The notes beneath the pieces were generated by a model. That model did no database searches and was not told the origin of the DNA. It saw only the letters and a program-made list of their open reading frames with translations. The position numbers and the translations under genes are program-made. From positions 2,357,371 through 2,421,370 of the forward strand of contig NZ_BMYZ01000001.1 of NCBI RefSeq assembly GCF_014652535.1: a DNA stretch of 64,000 nt, read 5' to 3'. The stretch is from Cellvibrio zantedeschiae (GTDB lineage Bacteria; Pseudomonadota; Gammaproteobacteria; Pseudomonadales; Cellvibrionaceae). Shown here one piece after another: positions 43,588 to 52,548 of this stretch. Numbering within the stretch: the first letter of the stretch is position 1; the number at the start of each line of letters is the position of its first letter.

Positions 43588-46314
43588 GTGATGATTCGAA
43601 GCCACGATAGTTTCGTAAACAAAATAAAAATCACAATAATGATAAGTGCAATCTCAAGGAAAAAAATAAAATGGACTAGCGAGCTTTATCTTATGCACAC
43701 GTTTATATTGTTTGGCCTACGCAGTTTTAAATCACCCCGCAAACTAAAACTCACTTCAGTCAGCCTTTTGTGCTTTATATTATTAAGCGCGTGTGGCGGT
43801 GGTGCGGGCGGAGGCAACGCAAACAGTTTTAACGTCGATAAAACACCGGTCACTAGCACAGTCTCATCCATTTCAGGCGAAACAGAAAAAGATACAGCAC
43901 CGTCATCAGCTTCCAGCTCCGGCACAACATCTGTTGCTAGCAGCACATCATCCTCTAAAACAACAAGCAGTTCCATTAACTCGTCAAGCAGCTCATCTAG
44001 CACTTCATTTAGCAGCTCGTCATCGAGCATGGCTAGCACCGGAATCCAAACGAGTTTATCGAGCGTTTCCAGTTCTGTTTCGAGCAATTCAGTTTCAAGC
44101 AAACCATCATCGAGTTCAATAAGTTCGAGTTCAAAAAGCAGCTCTTCATCGAGCAAAAGTAATTCATCTCAATCGAGCTCTTCCAAAAGTAGTAGCTCTT
44201 CGAGTTCGAGTAGCAAAACATCATCAAGCAGCTCTTTAAATAGCTCTAGCTCAAAATCATCCATCTCTTCGCCAACTAATTCTCCGGTTATTTCCGCAGT
44301 GACCATCGCCAACGGCAAAGTTAGTGTTAGCGGCACGAATTTTGGGCAGCGTACAACATCGTCCACATTGGTTTACGAAGATTTTGATAGCCGCACAACC
44401 GGAGCACTTGCTACAGATTTTGGTTACCACAATTACGGTGGGTTTGGTGGCGTAACCTCTGTGGACCAAACCACAGCCTACAGCGGCAATAAATCACTGA
44501 AACACCAAGCGCACATGGCCGCCGTCAGCAACGATGTGCAAGAATCTTTTCCGCACATAGGCGTGCGCGGTTTTAGCAGCACAGAATTATTTATCAGTTA
44601 CAAAATTAAATTTAATACCAATGGCAGCCGCATGAGCCAATTGAAATTTAATCGCAGCGGTATGGAGGTTGGAAATAATTGGCCTTGCTACAACGGCTCG
44701 CCAAAATTTCGTTCTAGTTACTATCCGGGCAGCAAAACGGATAAAACACTACGCTTCCTTCAAGGTGGCGTTGTACGCGCAGATAATTCCATTGAAGAAG
44801 GATGGATTGGAGAAACTGTTGGATACACAGGAACTCCTTTTGCGATTCCTGAAAACACCTGGGTGCAAGTCGAAGAATATTATCGTTTAAATGATGTAGG
44901 CCAAAGCAACGGCGAATTTGTCACGGCTGTTAATGGCAATCCACACTTTAATTTTCACAATCTTAAATTGAGGGACACCAGTAGTCAGGTTTTGAATTGT
45001 AGCTATCTTGTCACAGGTGTTGATTATTTTATTGAGCCAACCAGCACCGACGGCGTAAGCATTTGGTATGACGATCATTACCTCGCCACTACGCGCGCGC
45101 GAATTGTATTAGCTAATTCATCCAACTGGGCATCTGCGACAATCCGCAATCCCTTAGTAGCAACAAGTTGGAACGATGTGAGCGCGAATGCACCATTACA
45201 ATCCGCGGGATTTGCAACGAATTCAAATGCGTGGATTTACATAATCAATGCAAATGGGCAGGTATCACAAGGCTGGATGGTGACTGTTCCTGCCACAACC
45301 TCATCATCTTCCAGCTCGTCTATTTTCAGTACGAGCTCAAGCAAATTAAGTAGCAGTTCGATCTCAAGCAATAAATCCAGCAGTTCAAATTCGAGCAGTA
45401 AAGCCAGCAGCATTTCATCGTCTAATTTAAGCAGCAAGTCCAGCAGCAGCTCGAGTAAAACGTCTTCATCAACTGTTTCAGCCGCGAATGTAACCACATT
45501 GTATTTTGCAGATTTTGAATCTGGCTTTCCTAATGACAACAATGGTTTTTGGGGCGCGGGCAACGGCGGCACCATACAAGTTTCAACCAATACAGCGTTA
45601 AATGCAGGCGGTAGTAAAGGCAGTGTGCAGGGTATATACCCTGGGACAGGTGGTGGTGTTTATGTTTGGGGCGGCGTGAATATATGGAGTGCCCAAACAC
45701 TTGAAGTCTTCATCGAATTTGATGCAAAACTTCCCAAGGATGCTATTGGCTATAAACATGGCACCAAGTTTTTAAAAGTATTTGGAGAAAATAATGCCAA
45801 TGGACATTCGGCCAACACAACATTTGGCTTAAACCAGGGCAAAGTGAGTTTGGGGGAAGGCCCTAACAACGGAAGCTTAAATTACATCGGATTTGGTGAT
45901 GGTGCAGATGGTGATCAGAGTTACGACGTAAAGAATGTGATTTTTTTAAGCGGTTCTAATCCCAGTTGGGTTGGACGGTCATTCGGAAAAACTGCAGTTG
46001 TTAAAACACCACAATTTAAATCATTTGATCCTGTCGATTGGGGCGAAACATGGCATCACTTCCGTGTTCAATGTAAGTTTAATAGTGGCACGTCTGACCA
46101 AACCGAAATAGCAGATGGCGAATATTATTTAGAAATTGACGGTGTTGTGTATGTTGATGCTACCGGCTTATTCAACCACCATTGGTCAAACCCACCTATT
46201 CGTAGCGTTAATGTTTTTGACTGGACTGATCATCAGGAAGGTCAGAGCTTTGAACTGTGGTATGACAACTTTCGCGTTACTACTGGTGGATTCGTAAGTG
46301 GGCCCAAGAAATAA
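43588..46314 (+). CDS. Secreted lipoprotein with two poly-Ser linkers and two jelly-roll domains
   Basis: 908 aa from GTG 43588 (ATG 43693 is an alternative start that shortens the odd N-terminal extension). A signal peptide ends with the lipobox LLSAC-G. Linker 1 (residues about 105-230) is almost pure Ser with Lys, Thr and Ala; domain 1 (about 235-565) is a beta-sandwich with FDSRTTGALATDFGYHNYGG and IEPTSTDGVSIWYDD; linker 2 (about 570-630) is again poly-Ser; domain 2 (about 635-908) is a second sandwich with YFADFESGFPNDNNGFWG and FELWYDNFRV. Both domains look like polysaccharide lyase/lectin-type jelly rolls that end in a WYDD/WYDN strand. The function is probably glycan binding or cleavage at the surface. 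Confidence 0.82.
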   Translation: MMIRSHDSFVNKIKITIMISAISRKKIKWTSELYLMHTFILFGLRSFKSPRKLKLTSVSLLCFILLSACGGGAGGGNANSFNVDKTPVTSTVSSISGETEKDTAPSSASSSGTTSVASSTSSSKTTSSSINSSSSSSSTSFSSSSSSMASTGIQTSLSSVSSSVSSNSVSSKPSSSSISSSSKSSSSSSKSNSSQSSSSKSSSSSSSSSKTSSSSSLNSSSSKSSISSPTNSPVISAVTIANGKVSVSGTNFGQRTTSSTLVYEDFDSRTTGALATDFGYHNYGGFGGVTSVDQTTAYSGNKSLKHQAHMAAVSNDVQESFPHIGVRGFSSTELFISYKIKFNTNGSRMSQLKFNRSGMEVGNNWPCYNGSPKFRSSYYPGSKTDKTLRFLQGGVVRADNSIEEGWIGETVGYTGTPFAIPENTWVQVEEYYRLNDVGQSNGEFVTAVNGNPHFNFHNLKLRDTSSQVLNCSYLVTGVDYFIEPTSTDGVSIWYDDHYLATTRARIVLANSSNWASATIRNPLVATSWNDVSANAPLQSAGFATNSNAWIYIINANGQVSQGWMVTVPATTSSSSSSSIFSTSSSKLSSSSISSNKSSSSNSSSKASSISSSNLSSKSSSSSSKTSSSTVSAANVTTLYFADFESGFPNDNNGFWGAGNGGTIQVSTNTALNAGGSKGSVQGIYPGTGGGVYVWGGVNIWSAQTLEVFIEFDAKLPKDAIGYKHGTKFLKVFGENNANGHSANTTFGLNQGKVSLGEGPNNGSLNYIGFGDGADGDQSYDVKNVIFLSGSNPSWVGRSFGKTAVVKTPQFKSFDPVDWGETWHHFRVQCKFNSGTSDQTEIADGEYYLEIDGVVYVDATGLFNHHWSNPPIRSVNVFDWTDHQEGQSFELWYDNFRVTTGGFVSGPKK

Positions 46315-46354
46315 TAACTTATATAGTTCAATTAATTAAAAACTTACATTTAAC

Positions 46355-46762
46355 TCACAGCTTCACACACTCGTCCACTCGCGCAATAATGGCCCGCAAA
46401 CCATTATTGCGTGATGGCGTTAAATGTTTTTCCAATCCCACTAAACTTAACAATTCTGCCAAATTAATCCCGCCAATTTCTGTAGCCGTTTTGCCATTAA
46501 CCTGCGACAGGAGTAGCGCAGCCAAACCATTAATTACTTTGCTGTCACTATCAAAAGAAAAATAATGTAAATCATTTTTTTGCACATGCGTTAACCAAGC
46601 CAAGGTTTCACAACCACGCAGCAAATTAGTTTCCAATCGCAATTCCGGTTTGTGGTGAATTAATTTTCCCCATTGAGTAATCAGGCGATATTGCGACTGC
46701 CAATTGGCGTTAGAGGTTAGTTCCTGCAATGAAACAGATGAGAGATCGTCAAAAGCGAACAT
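46355..46762 (-). CDS. SufE/CsdE-family sulfur acceptor
   Basis: A 135-aa protein of the SufE fold with the acceptor Cys in LLRGCETLAWL near residue 50 and GLEKHLTPSRNNGL near the C-terminus. Such proteins take persulfide sulfur from a cysteine desulfurase (SufS or CsdA). No desulfurase gene is close. Proximity to tcdA recalls the csdA-csdE-csdL group of enterobacteria, which favours CsdE. Its ATG overlaps the tatD stop (TAATG). Confidence 0.9.
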   Translation of the reverse strand: MFAFDDLSSVSLQELTSNANWQSQYRLITQWGKLIHHKPELRLETNLLRGCETLAWLTHVQKNDLHYFSFDSDSKVINGLAALLLSQVNGKTATEIGGINLAELLSLVGLEKHLTPSRNNGLRAIIARVDECVKL

Positions 46763-47541
46763 TAATGAATAATCTTGAAAAGTTGGCGAGTGTTAGTAGT
46801 GGTGTGCGTAGCAACATGTTCAATTGACTCAGCACGCAAATCAGCGAGCGTTTGCGCAATAGCAATAATATTTACCGGGCTATTGCGCTGCCCCTGTTTA
46901 CCGTTCAGCGGCATATCGGGCGCATCCGTTTCCAACAAGATTGCATCCAGTGGTAGTTGCTTTACCGCATTGCGAGTCTTATTGGCACGTTCGTAAGTGA
47001 TGGTGCCGCCAATACCTAATCTGAAACCCATGGACCAGTATTGCGTTGCCATTTCATAGCTGCCGCTGAATGCATGAATCACACCCCCAGCGGGTAACTG
47101 ATATTTTTTTAACTGCTGCAACAATTCATTGTGGGCTTTAACGCAGTGAATTATTACGGGCATTTTGGTCTCATGCGCTAATTGCAAATGCACATCCAAT
47201 ACTTGATGCTGCACCTCCAAAGGCGTTTCAATTCCTGCATCCAAACCGCACTCGCCAATCGCTACGCATTTTTTTAGCGAAAGATTATCCGCAAGCTGCT
47301 GTTTCAACATATTAAAATTCTGTGCAAACTCTTTTTCTATCCACCAGGGATGAAGCCCCACCCCCAGGTAAATATGCAAATTTTTATCAGCCACCTGCGC
47401 TGCTTTTTCCCACTGCGACGGAGCAACTCCGGGAACTAACATAGAATTAAGCCCAAGCGCGTTGCACTCACTCCAGACGAGGTCGCGATCATGATCAAAA
47501 ATCGCGAAATCAAAATGGCAGTGGCTATCAAAAAATTCCAT
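46762..47541 (-). CDS. TatD-family metal-dependent DNase
   Basis: 259 aa from ATG 47541 (MEFFDSHCHFDFAIF), directly behind the stop of the upstream membrane-protein gene (TAATATG); the longer frame would overlap that gene. Metal ligands sit in DSHCHFD, GECGLDAG, VIIHC and ETDAPDMPL, and the HAFSGS motif is present. TatD proteins are 3'-5' exonucleases acting on DNA repair intermediates. Middle gene of a three-gene operon. Confidence 0.92.
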   Translation of the reverse strand: MEFFDSHCHFDFAIFDHDRDLVWSECNALGLNSMLVPGVAPSQWEKAAQVADKNLHIYLGVGLHPWWIEKEFAQNFNMLKQQLADNLSLKKCVAIGECGLDAGIETPLEVQHQVLDVHLQLAHETKMPVIIHCVKAHNELLQQLKKYQLPAGGVIHAFSGSYEMATQYWSMGFRLGIGGTITYERANKTRNAVKQLPLDAILLETDAPDMPLNGKQGQRNSPVNIIAIAQTLADLRAESIEHVATHTTTNTRQLFKIIH

Positions 47542-47542
47542 A

Positions 47543-48127
47543 TTATTGGGAATGCTCTGATAAGGTTTTTTCAATTCGGCGATCAGGAACCAGCCACAAC
47601 AACGCAACCGCTATGTAACCAATTTGAGCGAACCACACATTCACAAACGCCAAAGGCACAGCAACAGCGTAAACCACCACTGAAATAACACCTTTGAAAT
47701 CTTTTCCTACAGCCTGGGCTACTAAAGAATTTTTACCTTCGGTAGCAATAATACAATGCACTAAAATCCAATAAGAAATACCAGCCATGGCCAATGCGAT
47801 CCCGTATAGAGCCGTCGGCAGCGGTGCGAAATGATTTTCCCCCATCCAGCCAGTTACAAACGGCAAGAGCGAAAGCCAAAACAATAAATGTAAATTTGCC
47901 CAGAGCACGCTACCGCTTACGTGTTTTACGGCATGAAGTAAATGGTGATGATTATTCCAATAAATGCCCACATAAATAAAACTTAAAATGTAACTAAAGA
48001 AAACTGGCGCCAATGTTTGCAAGGTTTGCCAATCTGCACCGTGCGGTACTTTCATTTCCAACACCATAATGGTGATGATGATGGCGAGCACACCGTCGCT
48101 AAAAGCTTCTAGGCGATTTTTACCCAT
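47543..48127 (-). CDS. TMEM175-like (DUF1211) potassium channel subunit
   Basis: A 194-aa membrane protein of the TMEM175 family: the N-terminal RLEAFSDGVLAIIITIMVLEMKVP contains the conserved RxxxFSDG that forms the pore region. It has about six helices and a YWNNHHHLLH stretch. Bacterial TMEM175 homologues form tetrameric K+-permeable channels. It is the first gene of the TMEM175-tatD-sufE operon; no functional link among the three is evident. Confidence 0.9.
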   Translation of the reverse strand: MGKNRLEAFSDGVLAIIITIMVLEMKVPHGADWQTLQTLAPVFFSYILSFIYVGIYWNNHHHLLHAVKHVSGSVLWANLHLLFWLSLLPFVTGWMGENHFAPLPTALYGIALAMAGISYWILVHCIIATEGKNSLVAQAVGKDFKGVISVVVYAVAVPLAFVNVWFAQIGYIAVALLWLVPDRRIEKTLSEHSQ

Positions 48128-48341
48128 ATATCTCCCCTGCCGTCTGGATTATGTCTTATAAAAATGATCTTCATTGTAATCGCGCCGCATGGTTTTGGCA
48201 CCATAAGCATTGTTCAAAAATTCGACTCACGACATCAAAATAACACTTGGCACTCAAACAAATCCTGCAATCCGGGAATTTACCGCTATATTATAAAAAC
48301 AGCCGCGCAGTATCTGCTGATCGATGAGGACAAACAGGGTT

Positions 48342-49322
48342 ATGTTTGATAATTCCACCAATAAGTTTCAATTAGGGCTTGTTTACCTTTTTGCGATTTT
48401 AGCGGTAATTGGAATTGGCCCTTTCGTGTATTTACGTTATGCACAGGGCGAAATTACCCATGCCCTGCTGGATCTTGCAATTGTATGCGCCGCCATTGGT
48501 AGCGCTGTTTATGCCCGTTGGCGCGGCGAAGCAACAGCTGCCATCCTGAATTTCGCAGCAGGGTTTTACACCTTAGGCGCTATTGTTGTGGTTCATCTCA
48601 ACAGCCCTATTTTTGTGTTTTGGATCTTTCCCACCGTATTGGCTAACTTTTTTCTCTTGCGCCCCAAGCGCGCCATCATCCTTAACCTAATTGCTATAGC
48701 CTTGGTAGTACCTGTTGCCTGGCGTTTAGGTAAAACACTGGATTCCCTGGCAATGATGTCGTCACTGTTTTTTGGCAGCACCATGGCGTATTTATTTGCA
48801 CGCTTAACGGAAGAGCAGCGTTTGCGCCTGGAAATTTTTGCGTCGCAAGATCCGCTTACTATGCTAGGCAACCGCCGCTTAATGGATGAAGAACTACGCC
48901 TTTGCACAGATGACTTTGCCCGTTACAAAATACCCGCAACGCTGATTGTATTTGACCTGGATAAATTCAAAGATATTAACGATAAATTTGGCCACAGCAT
49001 TGGCGATCAAGTGTTGATCAACATCGGGAATTTACTATCTGCTCGCCTGCGCAAGACAGACCGCGCATTTCGGTTTGGCGGCGAAGAATTTGTATTGCTG
49101 GCGCGCAATACCAGACTTGATGAGGCAGCCATAATTGCCGAGCAAATCCGCGTGCAGATTACTACTCATATCAATGGCCCCAAAGGCACTATTAGCGCTT
49201 CCTTTGGCTGCGCCAGTATTCAACCGGAAGAAACCCGCGAACAATGGTTTGTTCGCGCTGACCGCGCCATGTACGAAGCCAAAGAGCAAGGGCGCAACTG
49301 CGTCGTGCTTGCAGAAGAATAA
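48342..49322 (+). CDS. Membrane-bound GGDEF diguanylate cyclase
   Basis: 326 aa from ATG 48342 (GAGGA at 48327 as Shine-Dalgarno). The N-terminal about 150 residues hold six transmembrane helices, a 7TM/MASE-like sensor region; then the GGDEF domain with DPLTMLGNRRLMDEEL, FDLDKFKDINDKFGH and the active site FRFGGEEFVLLAR. An inhibitory I-site RKTD lies five residues before GGEEF, so product feedback is likely. No EAL domain. It makes c-di-GMP, which controls attachment and biofilm. Confidence 0.92.
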   Translation: MFDNSTNKFQLGLVYLFAILAVIGIGPFVYLRYAQGEITHALLDLAIVCAAIGSAVYARWRGEATAAILNFAAGFYTLGAIVVVHLNSPIFVFWIFPTVLANFFLLRPKRAIILNLIAIALVVPVAWRLGKTLDSLAMMSSLFFGSTMAYLFARLTEEQRLRLEIFASQDPLTMLGNRRLMDEELRLCTDDFARYKIPATLIVFDLDKFKDINDKFGHSIGDQVLINIGNLLSARLRKTDRAFRFGGEEFVLLARNTRLDEAAIIAEQIRVQITTHINGPKGTISASFGCASIQPEETREQWFVRADRAMYEAKEQGRNCVVLAEE

Positions 49323-49425
49323 GCTCAACGAGATTTAAAACACAGCCGCCAAATTTCCCGCTATCATCTGCCCCATCTAGATCAACCCAATATAGACCCA
49401 ATAACACACTGGCTACACATTCGTT

Positions 49426-51069
49426 ATGTACCATTCCTTTTTTGGTCTCACCGAGCCCGCTTTTTCAATAGCCGTTAACCCGCGCTACTTGTATATGAGC
49501 CAACAGCACAAGGAAGCTCTGGCGCATTTACTCTATGGCGTTGCCGGTGGCGGGTTTGTGATGCTGACAGGCGAAGTGGGAACAGGTAAAACCACCATTA
49601 TTCGCTGCTTACTGGAACAAATGCCGGAGAATACCGATATAGCAATCGTTATGAATCCTATGTCGAATGTGCCGGAATTGCTCACCACTATTTGCGACGA
49701 ATTGGGTGCGGACTATGCAAATAAAAATCCCAGCGCAAAAGAAAATCCCAGTGTAAAAGACCTTACCGATGCGCTGCACAGTTTTCTCTTACACAACCAC
49801 ACCCACGGCCGCAATACAGTTTTATTGATTGATGAAGCGCAATTACTGTCTACCCAAGCGCTTGAGCAAGTGCGCCTGCTAACCAATTTGGAAACTACTA
49901 CCCAAAAATTGCTGCACATTATTTTGGTGGGCCAGCCGGAATTAAAAGCCTTGCTGTCCAAACCCGAATTACGCCAGTTGGCGCAACGCATTACTGCACG
50001 CTTTCATCTCACACCTTTAACGCTTGCAGAAACCCAGGCCTATATTCGCCATCGTTTAAAAGTTGCAGGATTACCGGAAGGCCGCAGTCCATTTCCTTAC
50101 GCTATCGTCAAACGCATTCATGCGTTTACAGGTGGCATTCCGCGCTTGATAAATGTTATTTGTGAAAGATGTTTAATTGGCGCCTATGGCGGTAACAAAG
50201 CGCGTGTTGACAATGCGATTTTTAATGCAGCACGCAAAGAAGTTATTGGTGGTTTGGAGCAAACCCAAATTGCGAAAAGAAATCTCTATTGGAAATGGGC
50301 GCTAGGAATTGTTGCCCTAACCTTGTTAAGCGCATCACTTTATTTCACCCAAACACAAAACATTCACAGCTTTACAAAAGTTGGAAGAGCACAGAGTTCA
50401 GTTTCTTCGAGCAGTGCTTCAACATCTTCTGCAGCTGCCAGTTCTGCGCCAAGTATTGCACTGCGCAATTTCCACGATGCAGAAGATATCTTCTTTAATT
50501 ATTTAAGCGTACCACTCGCCGCTGAAACTCGCCCCTGCGGAACCAACCTTAAAACCAGCCACCAATGCGCAAAAGTTTCACTACACACCTGGACCGATGT
50601 GAGCGATCTCAACCGCCCGGTGATTTTAATCATGTCCACCCCTGAAAAGTTTTCAACTTATTTAGTGCTAATAGGGTTGAACACCGAAAATGCCTGGGTG
50701 TTGAATGAAAAAGAAGAGAAAGTCATTGTGCCACTCGCAAAAATTGGGCGCGACTGGACAGGCGAAGCCGTTTACCTGTGGAAAAGACCGCCAGGATTTA
50801 CAGAGACACTTTTGCTTGGAGATAGCAGCGCAACAGTTGCGTGGGTTGCTCAACAATTTGCAAAAATTGATAAGCAAAAAGAGCCGCTGAGCGACGATTT
50901 ATTCAGCCTTGCTTTACACGAACGAATTAAAATTTTTCAACGCAGCAAAGGTATTCCTGTTGATGGCAATATTAACGAACAAACCCTGTTAAAACTTAAT
51001 GAAACCATTGGTGCAGACAAAACACTCTTAACTGAATTTAGCGAAACCAATCATGTCACTACTCCTTGA
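49426..51069 (+). CDS. gspA: GspA-like ATPase with peptidoglycan-binding domain
   Basis: 547 aa. An ExeA/GspA-type AAA ATPase at the N-terminus: MYHSFFGLTEPAFS, Walker A GEVGTGKTT near residue 50, Walker B LLIDEAQ near 135. A transmembrane helix follows (about 289-306), then a Ser/Ala-rich linker, a periplasmic domain, and a C-terminal peptidoglycan-binding fold (about 490-530). With GspB it inserts the type II secretin through the peptidoglycan. It overlaps gspB by 17 bases. The poly-Ser linker here matches the habit of the secreted protein at 43588. Confidence 0.92.
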   Translation: MYHSFFGLTEPAFSIAVNPRYLYMSQQHKEALAHLLYGVAGGGFVMLTGEVGTGKTTIIRCLLEQMPENTDIAIVMNPMSNVPELLTTICDELGADYANKNPSAKENPSVKDLTDALHSFLLHNHTHGRNTVLLIDEAQLLSTQALEQVRLLTNLETTTQKLLHIILVGQPELKALLSKPELRQLAQRITARFHLTPLTLAETQAYIRHRLKVAGLPEGRSPFPYAIVKRIHAFTGGIPRLINVICERCLIGAYGGNKARVDNAIFNAARKEVIGGLEQTQIAKRNLYWKWALGIVALTLLSASLYFTQTQNIHSFTKVGRAQSSVSSSSASTSSAAASSAPSIALRNFHDAEDIFFNYLSVPLAAETRPCGTNLKTSHQCAKVSLHTWTDVSDLNRPVILIMSTPEKFSTYLVLIGLNTENAWVLNEKEEKVIVPLAKIGRDWTGEAVYLWKRPPGFTETLLLGDSSATVAWVAQQFAKIDKQKEPLSDDLFSLALHERIKIFQRSKGIPVDGNINEQTLLKLNETIGADKTLLTEFSETNHVTTP

Positions 51070-51802
51070 TGCACTTAATAAAGCCGACCAGGAACGCAAG
51101 CGCAACGAAGCTACGCCTGGCATAAGCAGCAACCACGAAAACACGTTTGATCATGGCACGCGCAATAAATCCATTGTGCTTGTGGCTGTAATTGCTATAG
51201 GTTTAGGTCTTTTGTTCGCAACTATATACTGGCTGGGACAACGCTCTGCAACACCTGCAACTACTACTGCAACCACAAGCGCAGCTGTGAAATCTTCAAT
51301 CTCATCCCAACAACAAAAATCCTTAGCAACTGAACAAACAACAACGACGCAAATAATTGAAAATAATGCAGCTGAAAATAACCCAGGCACAAACGTTTCA
51401 GAAGAAAATATAGACACTTCAGAAGAAAATGTTGCCAGTCTTTATCAACAAAACACGGCGGCACAAAGTACCAATACCACCCTGACGCTACCAACACCAA
51501 CTGCGAATGCACCAGCAGATGTTTCTGGCGCATCGCCAACCTCTATCACGCAATTTGCTAACTTGCCGGACCTGCATGACTTACCTAGCCAGGTGTTAGA
51601 AAAAATTCCAAGCCTTAATTACAGCGAACACAACTACAACAGCAACGGCGGTAGTGTAAAAATTAATGGCACCATTCACCACGCGAATGATCAGCTAAGC
51701 AATGGACTAGTCATTGATAAAATTTTGGAAGATGGAATGGTGCTGCATATAGAGAATTACTCGTTCAAAATGCGCGCGTTAAATTCATGGGTTAATATGT
51801 AG
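51053..51802 (+). CDS. gspB: GspB-like secretin assembly protein
   Basis: A 249-aa single-pass membrane protein: MSLLLDALNKADQERKR at the N-terminus is the characteristic GspB/PulB/ExeB start, then a helix at about residues 42-62, a long Thr/Ala/Gln-rich periplasmic linker, and the conserved C-terminal GspB domain (VKINGTIHH, GMVLHIENYSFKMRALNSWVNM). It partners with GspA to position the type II secretion secretin. This supports a type II system for exporting the window's hydrolases. Confidence 0.92.
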   Translation: MSLLLDALNKADQERKRNEATPGISSNHENTFDHGTRNKSIVLVAVIAIGLGLLFATIYWLGQRSATPATTTATTSAAVKSSISSQQQKSLATEQTTTTQIIENNAAENNPGTNVSEENIDTSEENVASLYQQNTAAQSTNTTLTLPTPTANAPADVSGASPTSITQFANLPDLHDLPSQVLEKIPSLNYSEHNYNSNGGSVKINGTIHHANDQLSNGLVIDKILEDGMVLHIENYSFKMRALNSWVNM

Positions 51803-51808
51803 ACCGCT

Positions 51809-52537
51809 ATGCAAACACAAACGCAGCCTGTGAGCATACTTAATTGCTTCACTGAAGGATTAAGCCTGATATTCAGCAAAGGTTTTCGCCGGTTTATTTT
51901 TATTCCCCTGCTATTAAATCTCCTTATTTTTATTGCCTTAAGTTCAGTCGCACTGGATTACGCACAAGCTCTATTTTCCAACCTTGAAACCTACTTGCCG
52001 CATTGGTTGCTTTGGCTTAAGTGGCTTCTCTGGCCCTTGTTAGTGTTAATTACACTAATTGTTTACGCTTATTGCTTTAATTTAATTACGACCATTATAG
52101 CCGCACCATTTTTAGGTTTACTTGCAGAAAAAATAGAAGCTCACATCACAAGAAACATTCCAGCAGAAGAAACATTGGCGAGCTTAATTCCCCGCACATT
52201 CAAACGTGAATTCACCAAACTGATTTATTTTGTGCCGCGCTCGCTAGCAATAGGTCTTATCATTTTTATGTTGATATTTTTACCCGGCGCAAATTTTCTG
52301 GGCGTTTTAATAGGCGGACTTTGGGGAAGCTGGTGCCTGGCTTTACAATTTTGTGATTATGCTGCAGACAACCATCAACTGCCTTTCACAATGGTTCGCC
52401 AACAACTTGGTCAGCAAAAAATATCCAGCTTTATGTTTGGTGGGCTGGTACTAGCCGGTAGCATGACTCCCTTCCTCAACATTGTAATTACTCCACTGGC
52501 CGTTGCCGCAGGAACCATCTATTGGACAAGGAAGTGA
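51809..52537 (+). CDS. cysZ: Sulfate transporter CysZ
   Basis: A 242-aa protein with four to six hydrophobic stretches and the CysZ pattern: FTEGLSLIFSKGFRRFIFIPLLLN, NLITTIIAAPFLGLLAEKIE, and the C-terminal GSMTPFLNIVITPLAVAAGTIYW. CysZ is a sulfate channel feeding assimilation. It follows gspB by six bases but has no functional tie to it. Confidence 0.92.
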   Translation: MQTQTQPVSILNCFTEGLSLIFSKGFRRFIFIPLLLNLLIFIALSSVALDYAQALFSNLETYLPHWLLWLKWLLWPLLVLITLIVYAYCFNLITTIIAAPFLGLLAEKIEAHITRNIPAEETLASLIPRTFKREFTKLIYFVPRSLAIGLIIFMLIFLPGANFLGVLIGGLWGSWCLALQFCDYAADNHQLPFTMVRQQLGQQKISSFMFGGLVLAGSMTPFLNIVITPLAVAAGTIYWTRK

Positions 52538-52548
52538 AGCAGCACCGA

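Noticed and set aside
43686..44366. Antisense open frames rich in Glu/Leu opposite the poly-Ser linker
   Set aside because: They are the low-complexity reverse reading of Ser-codon repeats; no start signal and no real protein pattern.
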